A stretch of DNA of 64,000 bases from Sphingobacteriales bacterium (GTDB lineage Bacteria; Bacteroidota; Bacteroidia; Chitinophagales; Chitinophagaceae), in contig JACRJO010000022.1 in the NCBI GenBank assembly GCA_016219985.1, positions 1 to 64,000 on the forward strand, in the 5' to 3' direction. The notes under the pieces were generated by a model. That model ran no database searches. It was not told the DNA's origin and worked only from the letters and a program-made list of their open reading frames with translations. Below are positions 16,152 through 24,280 of the stretch, in pieces (the first letter of the stretch is position 1; each line of letters starts with the position of its first letter). A program made the position numbers and the translations under genes.

Positions 16152-18548
16152 TTAATTGATACCCGGGATAATCCCCCGGAAAATTTCTTTCATTTTCGTT
16201 TTACCAAGTAATATCTCTTTATCAGCACCTTTTATCCAATCGTTGGCGGGATAGAAATCCCCGTCCGTTGTGGCCACCGTTATTTTATATTCAAAATCCA
16301 CCGCACCGCCGGCGGGAATAAACAGGGGACCGGCAGAATTTTCACCGGTTTCCCTGGTGATTCTTACAGTTGCCAGTTCTTTCAGCTCCTCTCCTTTCGG
16401 ATCCACCTGTTTGCTGCGGACGGCTACCAGGAAATAAGAGGCATGCAGGGTATCGAATACAGCCGGCGGGATCGTAAATTTCAATTGTTGTGATTTGGTG
16501 CCGGATACACCGCCGGTAACGGCATCCATTACTTTCCGGTCACAATCACTGCAATCCAGCACACTATAATCAATCCACATTACCACCGACTCAGCCCTGT
16601 CGAGCCAGGCGGGAACCGTACTGCTGTTAAAAGTCACCTGCGCCTGGGAGGGGACGGTAATCCCATTCATTGACCAGGAATAGATTATGGGATTCTTACC
16701 GGTGTTTTCCTTTTTTAATACATGCAGGTAATTCAGCTTTAGCGGGTAGGGCGTTTCATTTCTCCAGTTACGGCTGCGCCATGCGGTGGGTTCAATACTC
16801 ATTTTACCGAGGGTGCGGATATCAGCCAGGTTAATCACCGCCGGAATTTGCTGATCCAGTATGCCTTCGTCGCCGGGTTTCAGGATCACCGAAGCGGCCA
16901 CGCCTTCCCTCGAGGTCAGCGCGGTCTGAATGAATTCCTTGGTATCCGCATCTGTTTGCCAGGCCACGCGGATATCATTACTGAGATCCGTACTGGTTTC
17001 CACACTTACCTTATTTTGGGGAATATTATACTGTGCACCCAGGGTACTCTGAAAAGTGAATTGGGGATTTTCCCGTAAGGGCAGAAATTTCACATTGGTA
17101 AAATCAGGCAGCGAGGCTTTTAATAAGGTTTTTACAAAATTGATTTCCCGGGTACTGATATCTGCGGTCAGGGTAGCCGACATCCTGACCGGGGCATCGG
17201 AACCTGTTTCAGGCGTGGTCGCGCCGGACTGGCTCCCGTATAATATCCTGAAATCGTACCCCTTTTCCGGTTCGGTCTTTGGTTGCCATTTCAGGTGATA
17301 GTCTGCAGGTAAAATATAGACGATACCCGATTTGGGGTTCTTATCCAAAAAGGCATTCAGGTTAATATTCGATATATCCTGCGGTCGTTTGAAATCAACA
17401 TCGGCCGAGAAAGCATCAATCAGGCTGAATTGTGCATCTTTATTGGGACCTGCGGACACCGTACTCACGGGCTGGCCGCCAGAAGAGGCCGGTGGTAAAG
17501 CAGCCACCTGTTTCAGTGTATACACATTAGCGGCGATATAAACCGGGGTAAAATTCTTTTTAAATGTATACGTGAAGTTCTGTGTCCCGCCTCCTTTTCG
17601 GACATGCGTTTCGTTCACTGTCAGTTGTCCGGCATTCAGATTAATCGCCAGCGTGGCAGTCGCAAAACTCCATTCAAAGACGGCCCTGAAATTATTGGCC
17701 CCCAAATCCGTTAACGCAGTGGTACCCCAGTCGCAATCCTGCGGCGAACATTTTCCGAACCCCTGGATTTTATTATTATTGGTAACAATGAGTTTGGTGA
17801 TACCTCTTGTATTCACATCTGTATTGATCCAGGTGCCCGATATATCCTCCGGCAATGAAAAGTTCCGGTAATTGATAAACGGGATATGGTTGCCCCCGCC
17901 GGTTCTCAGCATTTCCACCCGCCGGGTGTCGGCCGGCTTTATATAGATCCGCTTCGGATCAAACTGGATAACCTTAGTGGGAATCACATCTTTTACTTCT
18001 TCCGTTAAAGAAGCTGCCTTCCCGACCGGCGTAAGGTTGACGGTAACCACCACATTCTGCGGATCCAGTTCATTCTTCCAGTTCTTACTCAGGTTAAATA
18101 TAGTCACATTGCCCATGCCGTTCTCCTTTTTACCAACATCAATTCTCAAAAAAGGAGATTCCAGTTTCGTTCCCTTCGGAACACTGGCCGCTAATTGCAG
18201 GGTGCATTCGAATGGTGAGGGCGAGGCCGGTTGCTTCAGTTTTGCGGGAACCACTTCGTTCTGTTTCTGCTTGGTGGCGCCCACAACGGAAACGGTAAAA
18301 AAGCCATTTACATAGTCCGTATAGTAGATCTTAACCTTCAGGGTTTTTTCAGCATCCCAGGTAACAATGGCACTGTCGATCTTACCCGACAGCTTGTTCC
18401 CGAACAAGTTGCCGATCTGCGATTCTAAAAAAGAACCCATATCATCAACCCGGGCCAGCTTTTTATTTTGTAAACCACTATAATTCTGAGCTAAACAAGT
18501 ATTCGCTATAAAAGCGAGCAGTAAAAACTGAGGAAGCCTTTTTTTCAT
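16152..18548 (-). CDS. Large secreted protein, first gene of the paralogue operon, with DCDWG-type beta domain
   Basis: 798 residues with a signal peptide (LPQFLLLAFIANTCLAQ). An N-terminal region (about 20-200) has strand-rich repeats; residues about 235-332 form a compact beta domain with SGTWINTDVNTRGITKL and the motif GKCSPQDCDWG, which I have seen as a recurring small lipocalin-like module in unrelated bacteria. Near residue 415, IVYILPADYHLKWQPK echoes the N-terminal signature of the downstream paralogues, and the C-terminal part ends in EYKITVATTDGDFYP-type strands. A second cysteine pair occurs in DCSDCDRK. The start at 18548 is the ATG opening the signal peptide; an upstream in-frame ATG at 18590 would bury it. 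As the first cistron of eight it may be the anchor of the system, which is inference. Confidence 0.75.
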   Translation of the reverse strand: MKKRLPQFLLLAFIANTCLAQNYSGLQNKKLARVDDMGSFLESQIGNLFGNKLSGKIDSAIVTWDAEKTLKVKIYYTDYVNGFFTVSVVGATKQKQNEVVPAKLKQPASPSPFECTLQLAASVPKGTKLESPFLRIDVGKKENGMGNVTIFNLSKNWKNELDPQNVVVTVNLTPVGKAASLTEEVKDVIPTKVIQFDPKRIYIKPADTRRVEMLRTGGGNHIPFINYRNFSLPEDISGTWINTDVNTRGITKLIVTNNNKIQGFGKCSPQDCDWGTTALTDLGANNFRAVFEWSFATATLAINLNAGQLTVNETHVRKGGGTQNFTYTFKKNFTPVYIAANVYTLKQVAALPPASSGGQPVSTVSAGPNKDAQFSLIDAFSADVDFKRPQDISNINLNAFLDKNPKSGIVYILPADYHLKWQPKTEPEKGYDFRILYGSQSGATTPETGSDAPVRMSATLTADISTREINFVKTLLKASLPDFTNVKFLPLRENPQFTFQSTLGAQYNIPQNKVSVETSTDLSNDIRVAWQTDADTKEFIQTALTSREGVAASVILKPGDEGILDQQIPAVINLADIRTLGKMSIEPTAWRSRNWRNETPYPLKLNYLHVLKKENTGKNPIIYSWSMNGITVPSQAQVTFNSSTVPAWLDRAESVVMWIDYSVLDCSDCDRKVMDAVTGGVSGTKSQQLKFTIPPAVFDTLHASYFLVAVRSKQVDPKGEELKELATVRITRETGENSAGPLFIPAGGAVDFEYKITVATTDGDFYPANDWIKGADKEILLGKTKMKEIFRGIIPGIN

Positions 18549-19057
18549 GATAGTTTTTTGTAGGCTACTAAAGCAAAGCTCAATCCTCATCAGTACCGGT
18601 AATAAACGATTACCCTTACCTAAATTTAAAGCAAAGTAGTTATTCTTTACTGTTTAATAAATACCACTTTCAGGTAAGTTTCCAAATGGAACCCACATAA
18701 AAATCATAGCAATGGAGTAAGTATCACTCTGTTACACAGTATTTTGCCTCCCGGAACTGGTGAATAAACAGGCACATTTAAAGAACTAACCGGCTGATTA
18801 ATGGTAAAAATCACAAGGCCAAATCCCATACGACTTTTAAATTAACCGTAATTTTCTTACTTAGCAAAGGATGCGCATCATCACCTGCTTAATAGCATCC
18901 CGCGTTAACACCTGTTACAGGGACCGATGGCCGGACCTCTTAATAGCAGCAATTCTTTTTCCGGCAAGCCAGGAAGTAGTTATTCTATCTATAATACCTT
19001 CTCCTGCCTTACAACCGGGTTACAGAAATTAGGTTTAATTTGCGCCCCGGAAGACCT
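18549..19057. other. Divergent intergenic region between the secreted-protein operon and the sigma factor gene
   Basis: No coding region is supported here. It must hold the promoters of both divergent operons. A minus-strand TACTTTGC (18638-18631) and a plus-strand TAATTTGC (19036-19043) resemble -7 elements with one spacer base missing; neither has a clear -33 box. Confidence 0.5.
19036..19042 (+). promoter_or_regulatory. Weak -7-like element before the sigma factor gene
   Basis: TAATTTG, one base shorter than TAnnTTTG, 16 bp before the ATG at 19058. If functional it excludes the TTG at 19040 as start. Confidence 0.3.
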
Positions 19058-19654
19058 ATGCAGGATGCTATGGACATATCGAAACCCGGAACAACCATCC
19101 AATGCTGGGTGGAATTGTACACGGATAAGCTCTATACCCGGGCCTTCCACAAAACCGGGAGCCAGGAAATAGCCGAGGACCTGGTACAGGAGACCTTTTT
19201 AGCCGCGTTTCAATCCCTACAAAAATTTGAGGGCAAAAGCGAACCAGCCACCTGGCTTTTTGCCATCCTGAATAATAAGATCGCAGAATATTTCCGGAAA
19301 AAATACCGCAACCCGGTCAGTAATACACAAAATGGCCAGTCGCCGGATGGGCCGGATGGCGATTTTTACTTTGACCATAACGGGGAATGGAGGAAGGAGC
19401 AGCGTCCCGGGCCCTGGGAAGAAGATTCCCTGCATTTACTGGATGACCCCGGTTTTACAAAAGTATTGAAGAACTGCCTCGGGAGCCTGCCGGGTAACTG
19501 GCAGGCCGCTATTCAATTAAAATACCTGGAAGAGAAAAAAGGCGAACTCATCTGTCAGGAGCTGGGGATTGCGCCTACTAATTTCTGGCAGATACTGCAC
19601 AGGGCCAAACTGCAGCTGAGGAAATGCCTGGAGATCCATTGGTTTAAAAAGTAA
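19058..19654 (+). CDS. ECF-type RNA polymerase sigma factor
   Basis: 198 residues from the first ATG (a second in-frame ATG is at 19070). Region 2 is visible as LYTRAF, IAEDLVQETFLAAFQSLQKF and the TWLFAILNNKIAEYFRKKY segment; region 4 as GSLPGNWQAAIQLKYLEEK and CQELGIAPTNFWQILHRA. The linker between regions is long (about 60 residues). A zinc-finger anti-sigma gene starts 4 bp after its stop, the usual pair, and an HvfABCD RiPP cluster follows on the same strand. In proteobacteria related bufferin operons are often controlled by a linked ECF sigma, so this factor is probably the switch for the cluster; the signal (copper or another metal, or oxidants) is inference. Confidence 0.9.
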   Translation: MQDAMDISKPGTTIQCWVELYTDKLYTRAFHKTGSQEIAEDLVQETFLAAFQSLQKFEGKSEPATWLFAILNNKIAEYFRKKYRNPVSNTQNGQSPDGPDGDFYFDHNGEWRKEQRPGPWEEDSLHLLDDPGFTKVLKNCLGSLPGNWQAAIQLKYLEEKKGELICQELGIAPTNFWQILHRAKLQLRKCLEIHWFKK

Positions 19655-19658
19655 AAAA

Positions 19659-19931
19659 ATGAAAAAGCTGTTTCACTGGCTGATGCTTTCCTGTAAAAAG
19701 GCAACCGGGTTGATCGAAAAAAAAGCGGTTACCCGGCTGACCTTCAAAGAAGGATTGCAATTGCGCCTGCACAAAAGCATGTGCGACGCCTGTACGGCCT
19801 ATGAAAAGCAAAGCAAAAAAATTGACGGGCTGCTGCGTAAGCACCTGGCAGATGATCAAACTTCTGATACCGGTACTTTGAAAAATGAGGCCCTGAAAGA
19901 AAAGATCCTGAACCGGCTGACAGACATTTAA
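19659..19931 (+). CDS. Zinc-finger anti-sigma factor (zf-HC2-like, soluble)
   Basis: 90 residues, no membrane segment. The motif LHKSMCDACTAYEKQS gives the HxxxCxxC core of zinc-binding anti-sigma domains; a further Cys lies in MLSCKKATGLIEKKAV, so the ligand set Cys-His-Cys-Cys is complete. Such short proteins in Bacteroidota bind the ECF sigma encoded just upstream and release it when the zinc site is oxidised or displaced. It starts 4 bp after the sigma gene stop, so both are co-transcribed. Homology to the anti-sigma group is clear from sequence and position; the inducer is unknown. Confidence 0.8.
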   Translation: MKKLFHWLMLSCKKATGLIEKKAVTRLTFKEGLQLRLHKSMCDACTAYEKQSKKIDGLLRKHLADDQTSDTGTLKNEALKEKILNRLTDI

Positions 19932-20175
19932 TATGGAACAAGCCATTCTTCCCTTGCTTTCCGGTTATACCACCTGAATTAACGGGCGCCCGTTACATTT
20001 TTTAAACAAGCCCGTTCTCTCCCCGCTTTGTTCATTTCCCCAACTACGGCGCTAACATCTCCTTAACAGTATTCCTGGATTTTTTTAAAAAAAAAACGGC
20101 CCTGGTTGTCAGGATTTGTCTAAGCCGGCAACTATATCCCCGTAAAGTGTATTATAAAATTTAAACCCCAAAAAA
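19932..20175 (+). other. Gap before the RiPP precursor gene, with a GC palindrome
   Basis: No gene is visible. AACGGGCGCCCGTT (19981-19994) is a perfect palindrome followed by a six-T run and may be a weak terminator after the anti-sigma gene. The AT-rich 60 bp before 20176 probably carry an ECF-dependent promoter, but I could not assign its boxes. Confidence 0.35.
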
Positions 20176-20502
20176 ATGGAAAAGAAAAAAAACATCCTTG
20201 GCGCCTCTGTTATTACCGGGGCCGTATTAGTTGTTACCGGATTTGCAGCCAGCGCAACCGGCTTATTTAATTACCAGCACCTGGGAACCGGCAGCGAGGT
20301 AAGAAGTAACCTGCTGGACCGTACTGATAACAGCAAAACACTGGAACTGGCCTGCGGCGGAAAGAGCAAAACAGACAGTACAGCCAAAAAGGGACAGGAC
20401 GGCAAATGCGGGGAGCAGAAAAAAACGGACAGCACCGCTAAAAAAGTAAAAGACGCAAAGTGCGGCGAAGGCAAATGCGGCGGCACTAAAAAGAAGAACT
20501 GA
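20176..20502 (+). CDS. hvfA: HvfA-type RiPP metallophore precursor peptide
   Basis: 108 residues. Residues 6-30 are a hydrophobic Sec-type leader (GASVITGAVLVVTGFAASA), then a short FNYQHLGTGSEVR segment common to HvfA-like leaders. The C-terminal core is Lys/Gly-rich with four cysteines, C60, C78, C96 and C101, in ACGGK, GKCGE, AKCGEGKCGG contexts; the last contains the EGKCG motif of HvfA. Two copies of KTDSTAKK (65-72, 83-90) separate the Cys units. HvfA peptides have their EGKCG cysteines converted by an MNIO enzyme into copper-binding oxazolone/thioamide groups. The MNIO, partner and DoxX genes follow directly. The copper role comes from the family, not from this sequence. Confidence 0.85.
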   Translation: MEKKKNILGASVITGAVLVVTGFAASATGLFNYQHLGTGSEVRSNLLDRTDNSKTLELACGGKSKTDSTAKKGQDGKCGEQKKTDSTAKKVKDAKCGEGKCGGTKKKN

Positions 20503-20516
20503 TTTCACCGGATCCC

Positions 20517-20546
20517 GGGCAGGCGAATGATTGCCTGCCCCATTTT
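20517..20546 (+). terminator. Stem-loop between hvfA and hvfB, probable partial terminator
   Basis: A perfect 8-bp GC-rich stem (20517-20524 with 20533-20540), 8-nt loop and T5 tract (20543-20547) lie 15 bp after the hvfA stop. All downstream genes are on the same strand, so it probably attenuates rather than ends transcription. Confidence 0.6.
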
Positions 20547-20565
20547 TAACCCCAATAATTAAGCG

Positions 20566-21396
20566 ATGGTAGGTATCGGATACCGGAAGGATTTTGCTGA
20601 AACATTTTTAGCCGGAACAGCGTTGAATCCCGACTTTATTGAAGTGGCCCCTGAAAACTGGATGGGCATCGGCGGGTACTGGAAAAAGCAGTTCGCAAAA
20701 GTGCTGGAGCGCTATCCTCTTTTTGTACATGGGTTATCCCTGTCTGTCGGGAGCCCGGACGAACTTGATTTTGATTTCCTGCGGAAGGTTAAAGCCTTTC
20801 TGAAAGAAACAGGAGCCGTCTTATACTCCGAGCATCTCAGCTATGCCAAATGCGATAATGCCCATCTCTACGACCTGCTGCCCATTCCCTTTACCGGGGA
20901 TGCAGTAAAACATGTGTCGGAACGGATCCGGACGGTGCAGGACCTGCTGGAACAGAAGATTGCCATAGAGATCGTCAGTTATTATACGCCGGTGGCCCCC
21001 GAATTAAGCGAAATACAATTCATCCGTTCGGTCCTCGAGGAAGCCGATTGTGAATTGCTGCTCGATGTAAATAATGTATTTGTGAACGGTTTTAATCACC
21101 GCTACGATGCCGCTGCATTCATTGAGCAGCTGCCGGCGGAACGGGTCCGGTATATCCATATGGCCGGGCATGAAAAGGTTTCAGACACGCTTATTATTGA
21201 CACCCACGGGGAAGCTATTATTGACCCGGTGTATGAATTATTTGCCCATACCCTGCGGCAACTGAACCGGGATGTGCCTGTATTGCTGGAAAGGGACTAC
21301 AATATCCCTGAGCTCGGGGAACTGCAGGCGGAAATGGACCGGCTGACAAGTATTAAAAAATTAATCAGGAAAGAAAAAGAATATGCTTTTAACTGA
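20566..21396 (+). CDS. hvfB: HvfB-type MNIO (DUF692) RiPP maturase
   Basis: 276 residues, the usual length for DUF692 multinuclear non-heme iron oxygenases (TIM-barrel, MbnB-like). Family metal-site motifs are in order: FVHGLSLSVG (H55), LYSEHLSY (E89, H90), E135 in IAIEIVSYY, LLLDVNNVFVN (D167, N169/N170), YIHMAGH (H198, H202), DTHG (D212, H214) and LLERD (E242). The enzyme modifies cysteines of the precursor encoded upstream in the cytoplasm, with help from the HvfC protein. One oddity: the motif usually read as ENxSYY has Ile at 136 in place of Asn, while the Glu is kept. It overlaps the next gene by 14 bp. Confidence 0.92.
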   Translation: MVGIGYRKDFAETFLAGTALNPDFIEVAPENWMGIGGYWKKQFAKVLERYPLFVHGLSLSVGSPDELDFDFLRKVKAFLKETGAVLYSEHLSYAKCDNAHLYDLLPIPFTGDAVKHVSERIRTVQDLLEQKIAIEIVSYYTPVAPELSEIQFIRSVLEEADCELLLDVNNVFVNGFNHRYDAAAFIEQLPAERVRYIHMAGHEKVSDTLIIDTHGEAIIDPVYELFAHTLRQLNRDVPVLLERDYNIPELGELQAEMDRLTSIKKLIRKEKEYAFN

Positions 21397-22132
21397 TACC
21401 ACAAGGCAGCACCAGTCAGCCCTCGCTTCTTATTGCCGTACCGGGAACCTGGCGGTCATTCCGGGCATTCACCCGGAAAATATCCGCGAGTACCGGCGGC
21501 TGGTATACAATGTAGTGGAGGATATATTGCGGAATGCCTATCCCCTGGCGGCGGATTTTCTACCCCGGGAAGAATGGGAGGCCCTGGTGAATGAATTCTT
21601 CTCCCGCCATTCCTGCCAGTCCCCGCAGGTATGGTATATGCCAAAGGAATTTTATAAATATCTCGCGGGAAATGATCACCCGGTCTTCGAAAAATACCCT
21701 ATCCTCCCGGATCTGCTCCTGTTCGAGTGGACAGAAACGGAGCTCTTCATGATGGAAGACAAAGCGGCGGATTATTCCATTTCGGGTGACCTGTTGTTCA
21801 GTAAACTGGTCCTGAATCCAGAGCACCTGGTACTGGCTTTTGATTTCCCGGTACACCTGAAAAACGCCCGGCAGATCTCCGGGACAGATAAAGGAAAATA
21901 TTATGTGGCCGCACATCGCGATGCAGAAGGTGAAGTGATTTTCACCGATTGTTCAGCTGCCCTGGCACGAATACTCGGATACCTCGCTGAAAAACCGCAG
22001 ACCATCCTTGAACTATTTCATCGTTTTGAGCAGGAATACCGGTTGCCCCTCAATGAAGAACAGCAGCAACACATCATCCGGTTCCTGCAAAACGCGTATC
22101 AGCATCAGCTTATTTCCGGATTTAAAAACTAA
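21383..22132 (+). CDS. hvfC: HvfC-type partner protein (DUF2063) of the MNIO enzyme
   Basis: 249 residues. The N-terminal half (about 5-100) matches the DUF2063 domain: HQSALASYCRTGN, YRRLVYNVVEDILRNAYPLAADFL, and WEALVNEFFSRHSCQSPQVWYMP with EFYKYL. The remainder carries the C-terminal winged-helix-like part (ILELFHRFEQEYRL). This protein family forms a complex with the DUF692 enzyme and presents the precursor peptide. The ATG overlaps the end of hvfB by 14 bp, which indicates coupled translation, and the DoxX gene starts 4 bp after its stop. Assigned from family motifs and gene order. Confidence 0.88.
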   Translation: MLLTDTTRQHQSALASYCRTGNLAVIPGIHPENIREYRRLVYNVVEDILRNAYPLAADFLPREEWEALVNEFFSRHSCQSPQVWYMPKEFYKYLAGNDHPVFEKYPILPDLLLFEWTETELFMMEDKAADYSISGDLLFSKLVLNPEHLVLAFDFPVHLKNARQISGTDKGKYYVAAHRDAEGEVIFTDCSAALARILGYLAEKPQTILELFHRFEQEYRLPLNEEQQQHIIRFLQNAYQHQLISGFKN

Positions 22133-22136
22133 GAAT

Positions 22137-22589
22137 ATGAAAAAAATAACAGCGGCCTGCCGCCGCCTGCTAAACAACCCCGGTTTCCTGAAAAGCATCC
22201 CCTTGTTATTGATGAGGCTGGTATTGGCCTTTGGATTTTTCACCCCGGCAAAAATGAAATGGAGCGATATAGGTTCGATCGCTGAATGGTTTGGTTCCAT
22301 GGGGATCCCGGCACCCACCCTCAGCGCTTACCTCGCTGCGGGTACCGAGGCAGCCGGGGTAATCATGCTCGCCCTTGGCCTGGGCACCCGGATTATTTCC
22401 ATTCCCCTGATCATCACGATGGGCGTAGCCATTAAAACCGTGCACTGGGCAAATGGCTTTGAAGCCGGGGAAAACGGGTTTGAGATTCCCCTGTATTATA
22501 TCATTATGCTGCTGACCCTGCTGGTTTTTGGCGCCGGTCAATGGAGCCTTGATCATATAATCGGGAAAAAATACCGGAACCGCTTATAG
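22137..22589 (+). CDS. hvfD: DoxX family membrane protein (HvfD-like)
   Basis: 150 residues with four predicted membrane helices: LLLMRLVLAFGFF, LAAGTEAAGVIMLALGLG, IISIPLIITMGVAI, and LYYIIMLLTLLVFGAG. The pattern RLVLAFGFFTPAKMKW then WFGSMGIPAP is typical of DoxX proteins. DoxX proteins are standard fourth members of hvf and bufferin clusters. Their task there is not settled; passing electrons or thiol reduction across the membrane has been suggested. The ATG at 22137 is 4 bp after the hvfC stop and opens a plausible basic N-terminus. It is the last gene before a terminator. Confidence 0.9.
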   Translation: MKKITAACRRLLNNPGFLKSIPLLLMRLVLAFGFFTPAKMKWSDIGSIAEWFGSMGIPAPTLSAYLAAGTEAAGVIMLALGLGTRIISIPLIITMGVAIKTVHWANGFEAGENGFEIPLYYIIMLLTLLVFGAGQWSLDHIIGKKYRNRL

Positions 22590-22639
22590 GATATTTTTCC
22601 TCCGTCCCGTAAAAATGCCGGGCAACAGTACAAGAACGA

Positions 22640-22674
22640 AAAGAGGCTGTCCCGCAACCCGGAACAGCCTCTTT
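22640..22674. terminator. Bidirectional terminator between the hvf cluster and the convergent gene
   Basis: An 11-bp perfect stem (22640-22650 with 22664-22674) and 13-nt loop lie between the stop codons at 22589 and 22694; the flanking T tracts are short. Confidence 0.6.
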
Positions 22675-22693
22675 CAATATTCAGAACAACTTA

Positions 22694-23188
22694 TTAAAAT
22701 ACGAGTACACCTTCCCGGTAACCCGTAGTCTTCTCACTTACTTTGATCTGTACTTTTTTCCGGGAGGCAAATGCCTGCTCCAGTTTTTCCCGGATATCAT
22801 TATAAACCGCCACCGGGTAATATATCGCAACAACCCCTTCCTGGCGGGAAACCGCATAGGGGATGTTTTCCCCTTCCGAATAAAATACCAGCTGGTAGCT
22901 CCCGGCTTTTATATCTGACATAACCAGGTTCACCGTGATGCGTAATGCGTGCTTGTAACTGTTGTTACTGCCATCCGCGGTATTGGAAGCGGCAAAGGAC
23001 ACCCCGCTGATTCCCTTCACCTCCCAGGTATCGGCTTTATCGGCCGCGGGCATCTCTGTTTTAAACTCTCTTTTTTTATAGACCCCGCCTGACTGAATTA
23101 CATTGGGGTCCTTTTCAAATTGCTGGGCGCTTGCGTCAAATGCGAGGAACCCGGCTACTGCCATCACTACTATAAACTGTTTTTTCAT
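22694..23188 (-). CDS. Secreted protein of unknown function
   Basis: 164 residues with a signal peptide (KQFIVVMAVAGFLAFDASAQ). The mature part has the strand-rich pattern ALRITVNLVMSDIKAGSYQLVFYSEG and a helix VYNDIREKLEQAFASRKKVQIKVSEK. There are no cysteines after the leader and no catalytic motif that I recognise. It stands alone: a terminator separates it from the RiPP cluster below and a gap of 80 bp from the LacI gene above, which has the same orientation. A common operon with the LacI gene is possible but unproven. Confidence 0.7.
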   Translation of the reverse strand: MKKQFIVVMAVAGFLAFDASAQQFEKDPNVIQSGGVYKKREFKTEMPAADKADTWEVKGISGVSFAASNTADGSNNSYKHALRITVNLVMSDIKAGSYQLVFYSEGENIPYAVSRQEGVVAIYYPVAVYNDIREKLEQAFASRKKVQIKVSEKTTGYREGVLVF

Positions 23189-23266
23189 AATTGTGTTTTT
23201 ATTCTTTTAGCCGCCAAAGATAACCAAACGCCGTTAATGAAAACGACCCCGGGAAAGAAGATCCTG

Positions 23267-24280
23267 TCAGCCTTTGTTGACAACCAGCCGGCATTCCATG
23301 ACCACCCGTTGCGGAATGATTTCCCCCTCCTTCCTGTTGATCAGCTGCAGTAATATCTCCGTAGCCTTCTCCGCCTGCTGGTAGGGAAACTGTTCGACGG
23401 ACGCGGCGGGGGGATTATCCAGGTAACGGGTCAGGGGCAGGTTGGCATAGCTTACAAAAGCGATGTCTTTATTGATCTTCAGCCCAAAATCCCTAGCATA
23501 TTTCATCGCATCGAGGGCCACATAATCATTAAACGTAATGACCGCGGTAGGGCGGTTTCTCAGCGCCAGCAGTTTATGCATCGCATCGGCTGTCTTTGCA
23601 CTGCTCAGGTCGGTAGCCACCACATAAGACGATTCTGGTTTTATGCCGTGTTTTTTCAGTCCCTGCTGGAAACCGTTCAGCCGTTCTCTGGAATGAAGGA
23701 TGGCTTCCGGGCCTTTGATAAACCCGATCTTCCGGTGTCCCTGGCTGACCAGCCAGTCCACCAGTTCCACGGAACTATGCTGCAAATTGCAAGTCACGCA
23801 ATAGGCGTCGGGTGCATCCGGGACCCGGTCGAAAAAAACCACGGGAATATTGTATTTCTCCAACTGGGTAAAATGATCAAAGGATTTGGTGGTCTTGGAG
23901 AGGGAAACCACTAAGCCGTCAACCCGGTGCCGGCGCATAGTGTCCACGATCCGGGCTTCCCGGTCGGTCATATCGTGCGACTGGCCAATCAGTACCGTAT
24001 AATTATTGCGGATGGCCACTTCCTCTATTCCATTGATGGCCATTGAAAAAAACTCCTCCTGCAGGTGGGGAAGGATGACGCCCAGAGTCATGGTCTTCCC
24101 CTGCTTGAATGAAATAGCAGCCTGGTTGGGTTCATAGTGCAGTTCCTCCGCCAGTTTCTTCACCTGCATTTTGGTCCGCAAACCGATACTGGAATGATTG
24201 TGAAGCGCCCGGGAAACAGTAGATACCGATACATTTAACCGTTTGGCTATTTCCTTTATCGTAGTGGGTTTCTGATCCAT
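23267..24280 (-). CDS. LacI family transcriptional regulator
   Basis: 337 residues. The N-terminal helix-turn-helix is TIKEIAKRLNVSVSTVSRAL, followed by the hinge segment VKKLAEELHYEPNQAA and a periplasmic-binding-protein-like sensor domain (LGVILPHLQEEFF, VDGLVVSLS, VVFFDRVPD, HRKIGFIKGP). Such proteins bind palindromic operators and respond to a sugar or nucleoside. The ATG at 24280 is used; a TTG one codon upstream is the alternative. No sugar-use genes adjoin it, so its regulon lies elsewhere or is unknown. Confidence 0.95.
   Translation of the reverse strand: MDQKPTTIKEIAKRLNVSVSTVSRALHNHSSIGLRTKMQVKKLAEELHYEPNQAAISFKQGKTMTLGVILPHLQEEFFSMAINGIEEVAIRNNYTVLIGQSHDMTDREARIVDTMRRHRVDGLVVSLSKTTKSFDHFTQLEKYNIPVVFFDRVPDAPDAYCVTCNLQHSSVELVDWLVSQGHRKIGFIKGPEAILHSRERLNGFQQGLKKHGIKPESSYVVATDLSSAKTADAMHKLLALRNRPTAVITFNDYVALDAMKYARDFGLKINKDIAFVSYANLPLTRYLDNPPAASVEQFPYQQAEKATEILLQLINRKEGEIIPQRVVMECRLVVNKG

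Noticed and set aside
18631..18638. Minus-strand TACTTTGC as promoter of the eight-gene operon
   Set aside because: It lacks one spacer base of the consensus and no -33 box is present, so it was not listed as a promoter.
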